DNA of 64,000 bases, taken from assembly GCA_021797735.1 (NCBI GenBank), contig JAJZZE010000055.1:16283-80282 (forward strand), given 5' to 3'. The DNA is from Thermoplasmata archaeon. GTDB lineage: Archaea; Thermoplasmatota; Thermoplasmata; Thermoplasmatales; Thermoplasmataceae. The position numbers and the translations under genes are program-made. The notes beneath the pieces are model-generated. The model saw only the letters and a program-made list of their open reading frames with translations. It was not told the origin of the DNA and did no database searches. Positions 45,414 through 54,429 of the stretch are shown here, piece after piece; the first letter of the stretch is position 1, and every line of letters starts with the position of its first letter.

Positions 45414-46107
45414 CTGCTCTATTTATTATTTCGGCTATTTTTTCCGGATAACTTATAAATGGAGTATGTCCGGCATTATCTATCTGAATGAATTCACTCT
45501 TTATTTTTTTATTTAAAATTGTGCCATATTTTATATCTATGGTTTTATCATCTTTACCCCATATAATATAGGTCTTTGATTTTATTCTTTTTAATTCTTC
45601 ATCGGTAATTTTTTCAGAATCCATGCTATTATTTTCCATTATTTTATATAACGCATCCTTATTTTTATAATTCCTTACCTTTAAAATTGAGGATATAACT
45701 TCATCCATTTTTTCTTTGCCCTCATTGCTCAATGCGGGGGATATTCCAGCTGAATCTATTAAAAACAGATTATCTGGATTTATATAATTGGATGCTAATT
45801 TCAAAGAAATCCATCCACCATATGAGTTTCCCACCAGAGAAAGGTTTTTTATTTTTAATTCACTGGCAAGATCCATTACTGATTTACACTGCTGGTCTAT
45901 TCTATACTCTATATCTGGCTTATCTGAATGGCCATGGCCCAATAAATCAACAAATACTGGCATTATATCCTTACTCAGGTATGGTTCTACTCTTAACCAT
46001 GTATTGCCTGTTCCGCCAAAACCATGTAAGAATATTACAGGATAATTTCCCTCCCTTATAAGATATGATAGTTTTCCATATACTGTATTTACATACTTCC
46101 TTTCCAT
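45403..46107 (-). CDS. Alpha/beta hydrolase
   Basis: 234 residues. HGFGGTGNTW forms the oxyanion hole, LVGNSYGGWISLKLA (~95) the nucleophile serine in G-x-S-x-G, WGKDDKTID the acid and NAGHTPFISYPEKIAE the catalytic histidine. No signal peptide. The small, compact cap suggests an esterase/lipase or MhpC-like carbon-carbon hydrolase; the substrate is unknown. Lies 2 bases after the TPR gene, so probably in an hmgA-TPR-hydrolase operon. Confidence 0.9.
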   Translation of the reverse strand: MERKYVNTVYGKLSYLIREGNYPVIFLHGFGGTGNTWLRVEPYLSKDIMPVFVDLLGHGHSDKPDIEYRIDQQCKSVMDLASELKIKNLSLVGNSYGGWISLKLASNYINPDNLFLIDSAGISPALSNEGKEKMDEVISSILKVRNYKNKDALYKIMENNSMDSEKITDEELKRIKSKTYIIWGKDDKTIDIKYGTILNKKIKSEFIQIDNAGHTPFISYPEKIAEIINRAVKP

Positions 46108-46109
46108 TT

Positions 46110-46841
46110 TTATTCCTTCGACCTTGCAGCTATTTTCATAGCCTCATCTATATTTTCAAGTTCCATTGCAATATCAGATGTTATATCATAGATATACCCA
46201 AGGTTATCCCTGAATTCTTTCTTTTCCTTTTTTGTTTTTATTTTATCCATTATTTCATCTACTGTATTAAGTGATTTTTTTCCGAGTTCAAATGCTTCAT
46301 TTATATTTATATCTCTCAGTATATTTATTTTACCATATATAGCCTCAAAATAATTTTCCCAGTCGTTTGATTTTTCAGTTATCCCTATAACCTCATCATA
46401 TATTTTTAATGCATCCTTATATTTTGATTTTAGTGTTGATAATGCCTCAGCCTTTGCATTATTTGTCAGTGCTATTAACTGCACGTCTTTAATTTCTGCT
46501 GATAAATCAATGGCATCATTGAAATGTTTCAGTGCATCATCTCTTTTACCGGAATTAAGATAGATATAACCAAGGTTCATTAGATCCATGACCTTCATAT
46601 CGTCCTCCTTCAACTTTTCATGGATCTTTAATGATTCTTCACCATATTTTATTGGATTTTCAAGGCTTTTATGATCTAATGAAAAATATGATTGGGACAA
46701 TTTATAGCATAATTCTGCCTTTTCATCGTTATCCTCTTTCATTAAGTCATACGCTTTTGAATATTCCCTTATTGCATCCATGTACTTTTCCTTATTTATA
46801 AATTTATCACCGTTTGTTATATATTCATCATAATTCTCCAT
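46110..46841 (-). CDS. TPR-repeat protein
   Basis: About 243 residues made of helix pairs with tetratricopeptide spacing (YIYLNSGKRDDALKHFNDAIDLS, YKDALKIYDEVIGITEKS, IDEAMKIAA). These are protein-interaction scaffolds. No enzymatic domain. It overlaps the end of HMG-CoA reductase by 14 bases, so they are translated together, but a link is not known. ATG 46841 is preferred to 46850. Confidence 0.85.
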   Translation of the reverse strand: MENYDEYITNGDKFINKEKYMDAIREYSKAYDLMKEDNDEKAELCYKLSQSYFSLDHKSLENPIKYGEESLKIHEKLKEDDMKVMDLMNLGYIYLNSGKRDDALKHFNDAIDLSAEIKDVQLIALTNNAKAEALSTLKSKYKDALKIYDEVIGITEKSNDWENYFEAIYGKINILRDININEAFELGKKSLNTVDEIMDKIKTKKEKKEFRDNLGYIYDITSDIAMELENIDEAMKIAARSKE

Positions 46842-48069
46842 TTTTATCACCCTTTAACAATTCCAGAGCTCTCGAGTAGCTTATATTGTTCTCCCCAAGC
46901 ATTATGTTAACTATTTTATCTACTGCATCATCCTTAGCTCCCGCTGATATTGCTATGTTTCTTGCATGTAGCTTCATGTGCCCTTTCTGTATGCCCTCAT
47001 TTGCCAGTGCCCTTAAAGCGGCAAAATTCTGTGCCAGTCCAACGCAGGCTAAAATATTTGCAAATTCATTTGAATTTTTTATTCCGAGTATTTTCATGTT
47101 TAACTGTGCCTTTCTGGATGTTTTTGTCGATCCGCCAACAGTACCTACTGCTACCGGTATTTTTATTGACCCTATTAAATTACCGTTATTGTCCTTTTTA
47201 TACTCAGTTAAGGGTTTATAACCATTTATCGAAGCGTATGCATGTGCATTTGCTTCCTCAGCCCTGAAATCATTTAATGTAGCCAGTAAAACAGCGTCTA
47301 TCCCATTCATTATTCCCTTATTATGCGTTGTTGCGCGGTAAATGTCATTTTTTGCAAAGTTATTTGCCATTATTATTCTATCCACTATATTTTCTCCAAT
47401 AGCATTTTTATCAAATTTTGCATATGCATATGTTATCCTTTCTGTTGTTAAATTGCTCATTATACGCAGATTTGTTTTACTGTTTGTTATTTCCTCTATA
47501 TAGGGTGATATATATTCAAGCATTGTGTTTATAACATTTGCCCCCATTGCATCCTTAACATTTATTATTAAATTTAAAATTATTTCATCATTAATTATCT
47601 TAATCTCTATGTCAATTGCCCCCGCATTTAGGTCTGATAGTGTTTTTGACCTTGTGTTGGCCATTTCAATAATTTTATTTTTTTCTGTCATTATTTTAAT
47701 TATAGCCAGCTGTATATCCGGTATATCATATATTTCCATTTCACCGCGCATTATTGATTCTGTGGAATATGCATAAAAACCACCCAGAATTCTTGCATAT
47801 CTTGCACCATTTGAACATGCAGCTATAACGGATGGCTCCTCAATGCTCATCGGTATTAAATAATCCCTGCCATTTACCTTAAAATTTGTTGCTATGCCAA
47901 CCGGGAAACTCATCAGTGTGTACACATTTTCTATCATATCAAATGAATTTTTATCAACGTAATTATCCATTAATTTTATATCCTCTTCATTTAAATCTGA
48001 AAATTTTTCTATTATTTTTCTCCGATCCTCAATTGTTATTTTATGGAAATTATGAATATCCGACTCCAT
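46828..48069 (-). CDS. HMG-CoA reductase, class II
   Basis: 413 residues. MSFPVGIATNFKVNGRDYLIPMSIEEPSVIAACSNGARYAR, ATTHNKGIMNGIDAVLLATLNDFRAEEANAHAYA, AVGTVGGSTKT and LVGLAQ-like CVGLAQNFAALRALANEGIQKGHMKLHARNIA (with the catalytic His) follow the class II (Pseudomonas mevalonii-type) enzymes and not class I. It makes mevalonate, the root of archaeal membrane lipids. Class II in archaea is thought to come from bacterial transfer. Upstream is a plain AT-rich gap to a divergent gene. Confidence 0.95.
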   Translation of the reverse strand: MESDIHNFHKITIEDRRKIIEKFSDLNEEDIKLMDNYVDKNSFDMIENVYTLMSFPVGIATNFKVNGRDYLIPMSIEEPSVIAACSNGARYARILGGFYAYSTESIMRGEMEIYDIPDIQLAIIKIMTEKNKIIEMANTRSKTLSDLNAGAIDIEIKIINDEIILNLIINVKDAMGANVINTMLEYISPYIEEITNSKTNLRIMSNLTTERITYAYAKFDKNAIGENIVDRIIMANNFAKNDIYRATTHNKGIMNGIDAVLLATLNDFRAEEANAHAYASINGYKPLTEYKKDNNGNLIGSIKIPVAVGTVGGSTKTSRKAQLNMKILGIKNSNEFANILACVGLAQNFAALRALANEGIQKGHMKLHARNIAISAGAKDDAVDKIVNIMLGENNISYSRALELLKGDKNGEL

Positions 48070-48171
48070 AAAACATAATTCATTATGTATTATTAATTTT
48101 TATTATATATTTATAACCACATTAATAATTATTATTTAAAAAATTTAAATTGCAGGGTTTTATAATGTAAT

Positions 48172-48972
48172 ATGATCGAGGAGAAAAAATACGATAAATA
48201 CCTAAAAAGATTTAAAAGTAAATCAATATTAGATTACCTGATCAAAAATGAAATAATAGTCGATAATTATAGCGATATCATATATAATTTGGTTAACGAT
48301 GAGATCTCCCTTATAAATAATAAATTTAATATTCCGGTAAAAAAATGTGCAGTAAGGGCATTGCAGAGTGCATATTTCTGTGCTAAAAATGGACTGGTAA
48401 GTGCGGCATTTGAAAACGATAGATTTTTTCTGGAAAGGTTATCGCTATTAAAAATTATCTCATGTATGAATATAGATAATAATCCATATGAAATGGCCCT
48501 GGAAAGAAAAGAATGGCATGAATTAATAAACAGTAAATTTGTTTTATATGGGTCATCACAGTTTGTTGGAAAATTAAACCACTACTACGGTAAAAATTTT
48601 GATATGAATAATATCTCTGTTTATACAACAGGTATGCCATTATGCGGGCTGCATTCAAAAAGGTTTGTAAAATATTCTATGGATATATCCGAAATAGAGA
48701 AAGAAACGGATGTAAAAATAAATGAAAAATGCTCTAAATGCGATAAAAAGGCAACAAGATTCGTTATTGCATTGCCAAAGGCAGGTGCAATAATAGGTAT
48801 TCTGGGATTTTATAATAATACAGATACAAAGAGTATAGGTAAATTATATGCAGATTACTCCCGGGTTCTGCATCCCTATGGTTTTTATTCATATCCTAAA
48901 GAATATCTTATAAATTTATGGGCCCTTGATTTAATAAGGTTGTTTAAAACAATGAATAAACTCATATTTTAA
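48172..48972 (+). CDS. Hypothetical protein with cysteine/histidine metal-site pattern
   Basis: 266 residues, soluble. The first 110 residues are helical and charged; MPLCGLHSKRF followed 30 residues later by EKCSKCDKKATRFVIALPKAGAIIGILGFYN suggests a Cys/His zinc site before a beta-rich end. No family recognised. It starts about 100 bases from the divergent HMG-CoA reductase gene, with TATA-like AAAAAATTTAAAT about 25 bases upstream. Confidence 0.55.
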   Translation: MIEEKKYDKYLKRFKSKSILDYLIKNEIIVDNYSDIIYNLVNDEISLINNKFNIPVKKCAVRALQSAYFCAKNGLVSAAFENDRFFLERLSLLKIISCMNIDNNPYEMALERKEWHELINSKFVLYGSSQFVGKLNHYYGKNFDMNNISVYTTGMPLCGLHSKRFVKYSMDISEIEKETDVKINEKCSKCDKKATRFVIALPKAGAIIGILGFYNNTDTKSIGKLYADYSRVLHPYGFYSYPKEYLINLWALDLIRLFKTMNKLIF

Positions 48973-49022
48973 GCTTAACAATGTGAGATGGGAACATCGC
49001 ATGTTTCAGCTATAGGGGAGTA

Positions 49023-49376
49023 TCACACGTTCTGGCCATCAAAATATGTATGCCTTCTATATGCCTTTCCATCTTTAAATGTATACACATCAACGAATTT
49101 TGTATATGATTTATTACCATTTTTTAATATGCCGTTAAACTCGCCCTCAACTATAACATAGGGGTCTTTTACTATTATGTTTGTCAATGTATGGTGTCCC
49201 TCTTTTATTATCCTATTACTTTTATAAAAATTTTGAAAATCCCTGCTGCCCCTTAAAGGTTCGTATCCCGGCCGTTCATATATTATATCATCTGCAAACA
49301 CTGAAAATAAAGTATCAAGGTCATCTTTATCAACTGCTTCATAATATTTTTTTACAAGTTCCTTAAGATCATACAT
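49023..49376 (-). CDS. SnoaL/NTF2-like protein
   Basis: About 117 residues. LVKKYYEAVDKDDLDTLFSVFADDIIYERPGYEPLRGSRDFQNFY and VEGEFNGILKNGNKSYTKFVDVYTFKDGKAYRRHTYFD give the cone-shaped NTF2 fold of SnoaL-like proteins, which act as cyclases, isomerases or ligand carriers. The function here is unknown. The start at 49376 (MYDLKEL) fits the fold; the frame to 49439 adds a Cys/Lys-rich tail without support. Confidence 0.85.
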   Translation of the reverse strand: MYDLKELVKKYYEAVDKDDLDTLFSVFADDIIYERPGYEPLRGSRDFQNFYKSNRIIKEGHHTLTNIIVKDPYVIVEGEFNGILKNGNKSYTKFVDVYTFKDGKAYRRHTYFDGQNV

Positions 49377-49482
49377 AATATGTAAATAGCAACTTTTTAT
49401 ATAGCATTTTTTATTCTTATGATTACAGCATTTTATCATTTAAACCATAAAGATAAATGCAGAATAGGGCATCAATTTTTAA

Positions 49483-49518
49483 ATACCATTTGAAATAAAA
49501 AAGTTAATGAAATGGTAT
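49483..49518. promoter_or_regulatory. 9-bp inverted repeat over the pyrBI promoter/leader
   Basis: ATACCATTT (49483-49491) and AAATGGTAT (49510-49518) are perfect complements 18 bases apart. The left arm adjoins the TATA-like TTTTTAAATA (49476-49484), so a regulator bound here would cover the core promoter and transcript start of pyrBI. Confidence 0.6.
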
Positions 49519-49539
49519 ATAATTAACTTTAAATGTTAA
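49507..49539 (+). CDS. Possible 10-residue leader ORF overlapping the pyrB start
   Basis: ATG 49507 begins [10 protein letters not shown] and stops at TAA 49537-49539, five bases into pyrB (ATG 49533). It lies about 25 bases after the TATA-like element, where a leaderless transcript would begin, so ribosomes could initiate here first. Its significance is inference only. Confidence 0.3.
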   Translation: MKWYIINFKC

Positions 49540-50450
49540 AAAATAAAAGTTTGGTTTCAATATCAGATTTATCTGATGATGATTTAAATAACGTATTTTT
49601 AGAAGCCGATAAGATGCTTGATTACATAAACAGTTCAAAAAAACTTGATATAATGGGATCAAAGATACTGGCAACATTATTTTACGAACCAAGTACAAGA
49701 ACAAGATTATCATTTGAATCTGCAATGCAGCGGCTTGGTGGATCAACAATAAGTATGGCTGATTCAAAAACATCATCAGTGTCAAAGGGTGAGACACTGG
49801 CCGATACCATAAGAATAATAGAGTCATACTCTGATATAATAGTTATAAGGCATCCCCTTGAAGGTGCTGCTTTTCTGGCATCAAAATTTTCATCAAAACC
49901 TGTAATAAATGCAGGTGACGGATCCGGTGAGCATCCAACGCAGACACTTGTGGACCTGTATACAATTAAAAAAGAACTGGGAGAAATAAATAACAAAAAA
50001 ATAACAATAATGGGTGATTTAAAATACGGGCGAACCGTTCATTCGCTATTAATGGCGTTGACACGCTATAATGTAGATGTAACCCTCGTTTCACCTGAAA
50101 ACCTAAGATTATCTGATTATGTTTATAACGAATTAAAAAACAAACTTAATATAACAATTTCTGACAGCCTTGAAAAATATATAAATGATACTGATGTACT
50201 GTATGTAACAAGACTGCAAAAAGAAAGATTCACAGATAAGAATGAGTATTCAAAATTAATAGGGTCATATAGAATCACAGCTAAGGAGACAGAAAAAATG
50301 AAGAATAATTCAATAATAATGCATCCATTGCCCAGAGTTGATGAAATAAGCCCAGAAGTTGACAGTACAGATAAGGCAAAATATTTTAAACAGGCATCAT
50401 ATGGAATACCCGTAAGAATGGCATTAATATCAATGATAGCGGGTGATTAA
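49533..50450 (+). CDS. pyrB: Aspartate carbamoyltransferase catalytic subunit
   Basis: 305 residues. [21 protein letters not shown] (~50) binds carbamoyl phosphate; [21 protein letters not shown] and [15 protein letters not shown] are the further signatures. It makes carbamoyl aspartate, the first committed pyrimidine step, from the CarAB product. Normal length. The stop is followed by pyrI after one base. An inverted repeat and a small leader frame lie at its promoter. Confidence 0.97.
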   Translation: MLKNKSLVSISDLSDDDLNNVFLEADKMLDYINSSKKLDIMGSKILATLFYEPSTRTRLSFESAMQRLGGSTISMADSKTSSVSKGETLADTIRIIESYSDIIVIRHPLEGAAFLASKFSSKPVINAGDGSGEHPTQTLVDLYTIKKELGEINNKKITIMGDLKYGRTVHSLLMALTRYNVDVTLVSPENLRLSDYVYNELKNKLNITISDSLEKYINDTDVLYVTRLQKERFTDKNEYSKLIGSYRITAKETEKMKNNSIIMHPLPRVDEISPEVDSTDKAKYFKQASYGIPVRMALISMIAGD

Positions 50451-50451
50451 A

Positions 50452-50907
50452 ATGGAAAAAACATTAAAAATATCTAAAATAAGGGAAGGAACAGTTATAG
50501 ACCATATACCAGCAGGGAAGGCCTTAAAAGTTTTAGATATACTTAATATATATGAAAATAACTCTATAAGTATAGGCATAAGGGTTTTAAGCAATAAGAT
50601 AGAATATAAGGATGTCATTAAAATTGAGAATAGATTTCTGGAAAAAATAGAGCTCGATAAAATATCGTTACTCGCACCATCAGCAACAATAAGCATAATA
50701 AAAAATTATGTAATAATAGAAAAATTCAGTGTCGATATGCCCAGTAAAATAAAAGGCATATTAAAATGTACGAATCAGAACTGTATAACAAATTCCGGTG
50801 AACCGGTTAAATCAGAGTTCAGTATAATATCAAAGAAACCACTGGTAGTGAAATGTATATACTGTAAGCGCGAAATGAAGGAAAACGAAGTAACCGATAA
50901 TATATAG
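50452..50907 (+). CDS. pyrI: Aspartate carbamoyltransferase regulatory subunit
   Basis: About 151 residues. The nucleotide-binding part ([23 protein letters not shown]) precedes a zinc domain with CTNQNC...CIYCKRE (four cysteines). It binds nucleotides and assembles with PyrB into the dodecamer, giving allosteric control. ATG 50452 lies one base after the pyrB stop. GTG 50443 is a less likely start. Confidence 0.95.
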   Translation: MEKTLKISKIREGTVIDHIPAGKALKVLDILNIYENNSISIGIRVLSNKIEYKDVIKIENRFLEKIELDKISLLAPSATISIIKNYVIIEKFSVDMPSKIKGILKCTNQNCITNSGEPVKSEFSIISKKPLVVKCIYCKREMKENEVTDNI

Positions 50908-51142
50908 TTATAATATCCGGCACGTGGATCCCGGAATCCCATTTCGCAACAACTGAAGAAAACGGTATTAATGTAATGTTCATAAATAGATGCTGTAAAC
51001 GTTACACAGGCAAATAACATTTCCTGATAATGGGATCATTAGGCATCAAAAACTTCCTGGAAAATGGATTAAAGTAGGAATATTTCAATTATTCAATAAT
51101 AATTAATACATGCATACTCCAGTAACAGAGACCACAATACAA
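50908..51142. other. Intergenic region without recognisable features
   Basis: 235 bases after pyrI, convergent with dph6. Somewhat GC-richer at 50920-50960; minus-strand frames are short. No gene or RNA was recognised. Confidence 0.4.
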
Positions 51143-51766
51143 TTAGATATCTAAAATTAAATATCCACCAGAATTTTTCCATACTATGTTTTTGTTTTTT
51201 ATATCTATTTCATTTTTATTAATGCCATATACAAAGGATTCATATTCTCCACCTTCTCCGGCTATGTTTATTCGATATTTTTTGTATATCTCTTTTAAAT
51301 GGTTAAAATAATCATAATTTATTGTTTTGCCAAGGTCATCTTTACCGAACCCCTCCGCAGAAACGGATATTATCATTGCCTTTATATTTCTTAGTAATAG
51401 CTCTTCTATAATATATTCCTGTTTTTTCCTCCATAACGGTGAAAAAACTATGGTTTTTTTATTATAAACCAATCTCTCTATTCTTGTTTTCTGATAATCG
51501 GAGGCTATTGCACCTGTAATAATAGCATCAACACCATTTATACTTTTTATGTATTCATCAAAAGTTTTTTCACCTATATATTTTATTTCAAAATTTAATA
51601 GTGATGCTGGATATTTCGCCATTCCAGAGTTTGGATAATGAAACATCATTGAATATTCGTCGGGTATTATTGTTATGCCATATAATATATCATAACCATG
51701 CTCCATAGCTATCATTGTTGATAAAAACGAATCTTTGCCACCGGAGAATAGTGTTACCGCTTTCAT
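51143..51766 (-). CDS. dph6: Diphthine-ammonia ligase-like ATP pyrophosphatase (Dph6)
   Basis: 207 residues. The PP-loop FSGGKDSFLSTMIAMEHGYDI opens the protein, and DAIITGAIASDYQKTRIE, FSPLWRKKQEYIIEELL and NIAGEGGEYESFV are the COG2102 signatures. This enzyme performs the last step of diphthamide formation on elongation factor 2. Normal length for archaeal members. Confidence 0.93.
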   Translation of the reverse strand: MKAVTLFSGGKDSFLSTMIAMEHGYDILYGITIIPDEYSMMFHYPNSGMAKYPASLLNFEIKYIGEKTFDEYIKSINGVDAIITGAIASDYQKTRIERLVYNKKTIVFSPLWRKKQEYIIEELLLRNIKAMIISVSAEGFGKDDLGKTINYDYFNHLKEIYKKYRINIAGEGGEYESFVYGINKNEIDIKNKNIVWKNSGGYLILDI

Positions 51767-51870
51767 GACTGGTAATTAAATAATTATATATAATTCATTA
51801 TTCTAATAACACTACATTATAATAAATATCATTCTAATAAAGTATTAATAGTCAATTCAAATTCTTATAT

Positions 51871-53142
51871 GTGAAATATATAATTATTTTTGTTATTCTC
51901 ACTTTCCTGGCGTTAATATCATTTATTTACTATATATTAAATGTCTATTATTCTACAAATTATAAACAGGTAAAAAATTCAAATAATATTAATTTAAACA
52001 ATACAATGATCCTTATTCCTGTATATAAGGAGAATGTAGAAACATTTGAAAATGTTATAAGGGCAGTAAAATATCAGGGTGTCAGGTTTATTGTTGTTGG
52101 TGATGGTATCGACAGCAATGAACCATACAGGTCAGTAACAGAAAAGTATGGTGGCAAATTCATCTTAAAGGATCATGGTGGTAAGAGAAAGGCACTTGCA
52201 GAGGGTATGAAATATGTGGATACAGATTATGTAATGTTTGTTGACAGTGATACAGTAATACCTACCAATGCAATGAAGGATATGCTAACAAACTTTAAGG
52301 ATAATGTGGCAGGTGTAAGTGTTAATATAAGAATTAAACAGGATAACTCTAAAGTTTCATATGCATCCGAATTTCTGGAAAGAACAAGGGAAGTTATATT
52401 CAGGGCAATGTCATATCATGGAAGCATAATGATTGCCGATGGTAGATGTGTATTATATAAAACAGATACAGTAAAGGATTATGTCACATCACCGGCTTTT
52501 AAAGATAAGCAGGTTTTAGGCAAAACTACAATTTCTGGTGATGATATAGAACTAACAAGCTATTTAATAAAAACCGGGCATAAAGTTGTTAAGGATTATA
52601 ATGTTACAGTTGAAACGGACTCACAGAAAGATTTCAGAAAGTTTATGCACCAGCAGATTAGATGGGCAAGAAATGGCTGGTACTATTTCTTTAAAAATAT
52701 ATCAAACGGTACAACAAAAAAGGCCGGGTGGTTCTATGCATTTGATGTTTTATATATGTATATAATACCATTTTTTGGACTTGCATTTTTATTATACAGG
52801 TCATTTTTAACACTGCACCACCTCACCTATTTTGGTGATCTCTCACCTGTGAGAATATGGCATTACATAATTTTTAGTTTATTGCCAATCAGCCACAGCA
52901 CATCAAGATACAGCATACCACACTTTGGCAAAGTTTTATATTTCATATTTATTGATAAGTTAGCGGTAGATTTACTGGGTATACTGGGTAATTCAATATT
53001 TGTTGTAACAGTAATGCTCAAAATACAGAAGCAGAGATTAAGGACACTTGGATACGGCGCTTTAGGCCTATTAATCATGTTCATGGCCAATATATATGGA
53101 TTTTTTACATTCTGGAAGCAATCAAAATGGATGACAAGATGA
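51871..53142 (+). CDS. Family 2 processive-type glycosyltransferase, membrane-bound
   Basis: 423 residues. One N-terminal helix, the cytoplasmic GT-A domain with ILIPVYKENVETFENVIRAVK, FVDSDTVIP (D-x-D), GDDIELTSYLI and the QQIRWARNGWYYF (Q-x-x-R-W) motif, then about four C-terminal helices. This is the arrangement of cellulose/hyaluronan synthases. It likely makes or extends a cell-surface sugar chain and could feed the flippase at 28139, though they are unlinked. Starts with GTG. Confidence 0.9.
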   Translation: MKYIIIFVILTFLALISFIYYILNVYYSTNYKQVKNSNNINLNNTMILIPVYKENVETFENVIRAVKYQGVRFIVVGDGIDSNEPYRSVTEKYGGKFILKDHGGKRKALAEGMKYVDTDYVMFVDSDTVIPTNAMKDMLTNFKDNVAGVSVNIRIKQDNSKVSYASEFLERTREVIFRAMSYHGSIMIADGRCVLYKTDTVKDYVTSPAFKDKQVLGKTTISGDDIELTSYLIKTGHKVVKDYNVTVETDSQKDFRKFMHQQIRWARNGWYYFFKNISNGTTKKAGWFYAFDVLYMYIIPFFGLAFLLYRSFLTLHHLTYFGDLSPVRIWHYIIFSLLPISHSTSRYSIPHFGKVLYFIFIDKLAVDLLGILGNSIFVVTVMLKIQKQRLRTLGYGALGLLIMFMANIYGFFTFWKQSKWMTR

Positions 53143-53143
53143 A

Positions 53144-53806
53144 TTAGTTATCTATATCAACGTTTACTTTCAATTCACTTCCGTCCTTTAATTTCAATTC
53201 ATCTCTTAAATATATGTCAGCAATAATTTCTATAACGTCCGTATATGAGCTCCTTTCAGGAAATATTAAAAAGCACTTTATGCCATCTATATGTGCTTTA
53301 AAGCATTTAACACCGCCAAAAGTCCTTTCATTATCATTGAAACCCTCTATATGTATGCCATCTGCACTTCTTATACTCCTTAGAATGTTTTCATATTCAC
53401 CATTTACCTTTACATTCAATGTTCCAGGATATGGTTTTATTCCAAGTTTCTCCTCAAACTGTTTCATATAACCTTCCTTTGATATGTAGTATTTACCCTC
53501 CCCCAGACCGTTTTTGACGTTTCCGCCTAATTCGAAATTCTGATGCATTTCAAGTATTGAATGCAGTTCATTTAGTTCATAATATAATAAATCAAGGGAC
53601 TTTTCAAGCAATATTATTTTCTGTTTTCTATTATCCATTGTTCTATCTATAAATTTATTCCTGTATAAGTTTATTATAATTCTTGATGCTGTTTGCTGGC
53701 TTATTTTCATCTCCTTTGCAAGTTCAGCAGATGATATAAAAACAACGTTTTTACTCCCTGATTTATTTTTCAGTATTTTAATAGCGTTATAAACATTATA
53801 ATCCAT
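53144..53806 (-). CDS. ribK: CTP-dependent riboflavin kinase with N-terminal DNA-binding domain (RbkR type)
   Basis: 220 residues. Residues 1-85 are a winged helix (FISSAELAKEMKISQQTASRIIINLYRNKFIDRT); residues ~90-220 match archaeal riboflavin kinase (GLGEGKYYISKEGYMKQFEEKLGIKPYPGTLNVKV, FGGVKCFKAHIDGIKCFLIFPERSSY). The kinase makes FMN using CTP; in this two-domain form the DNA-binding part represses riboflavin genes. A perfect inverted repeat 67-94 bases upstream may be its own operator. Confidence 0.93.
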   Translation of the reverse strand: MDYNVYNAIKILKNKSGSKNVVFISSAELAKEMKISQQTASRIIINLYRNKFIDRTMDNRKQKIILLEKSLDLLYYELNELHSILEMHQNFELGGNVKNGLGEGKYYISKEGYMKQFEEKLGIKPYPGTLNVKVNGEYENILRSIRSADGIHIEGFNDNERTFGGVKCFKAHIDGIKCFLIFPERSSYTDVIEIIADIYLRDELKLKDGSELKVNVDIDN

Positions 53807-54127
53807 GGAGTGTTATGCTAAATTGATATAAATATTATTTTAACATAGTAAACGGAAAATCCAAATTACCACCAGTAGATTATCTATATACAGTCTACTG
53901 ATAATGGAATTCCTTATTACATTTACGATATATTCCACTCCATATATATTCAATTTATTGCCACGGCATGGAGAGAACAGGTTATTAAGCAAACATCATT
54001 TCTTAAAAACTGGAAGCCGTTATATAAGATTTTTCAAAAGGAATAAACATGCAACTATTAATATGTTAAAATTAATGTAAATTTTTATTTACTTATCAAC
54101 AATAATGCCGCCATTCAATGCAATATC
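53807..54127. other. Region upstream of ribK with inverted repeat
   Basis: 321 bases without genes. CAGTAGA (53873-53879) and TCTACTG (53894-53900) form a perfect 7-bp dyad 67-94 bases upstream of the ribK start. The remainder is unremarkable. Confidence 0.45.
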
Positions 54128-54332
54128 ATGGCAAAAAATATAGAATTAAGGATTTATGGAACGACATGTGATGGTTGCACAGGTGTTGAGGAGGTATATG
54201 TGGCCAAAAGATTGGCAGGCAATTGTAAAAGTCGATGATAATGTTGATCCAGAAGAACTTGAAAAACTCGATGCGTTCACAAAAATATTGGGGATTAGCA
54301 GAAATTGTTTATTAATTTACTGCAGGTGTTAA
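54128..54332 (+). pseudogene. Frameshifted small protein gene
   Basis: ATG 54128 gives 36 codons containing LRIYGTTCDGCTGVEEVYV, reminiscent of a thioredoxin-like or heavy-metal-binding C-x-x-C segment, and stops at 54238. A second frame, offset by one base and overlapping from about 54200, reads KDWQAIVKVDDNVDPEELEKLDAFTKILGIS and ends at 54332. Together they look like one gene broken by a single-base shift near 54200-54215. Family not recognised. Confidence 0.5.
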
Positions 54333-54351
54333 AGTCTGACATTGTACAAAC

Positions 54352-54394
54352 GTTTATATATATTTACGTATTAATATTTATGTATATAAAAAAA
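54352..54394 (+). promoter_or_regulatory. TATA box and A7 tract controlling the secreted protein frame
   Basis: TTTATATATATTT (about 54353-54365) lies about 20 bases before ATG 54380. The A7 tract at 54388-54394 follows that ATG by six bases. With one more A the ATG would be in frame with the 357-residue protein and supply a signal peptide. Confidence 0.55.
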
Positions 54395-54429
54395 TCAAAA
54401 TATTATTAAGCGTAGGAATTATATTTATT

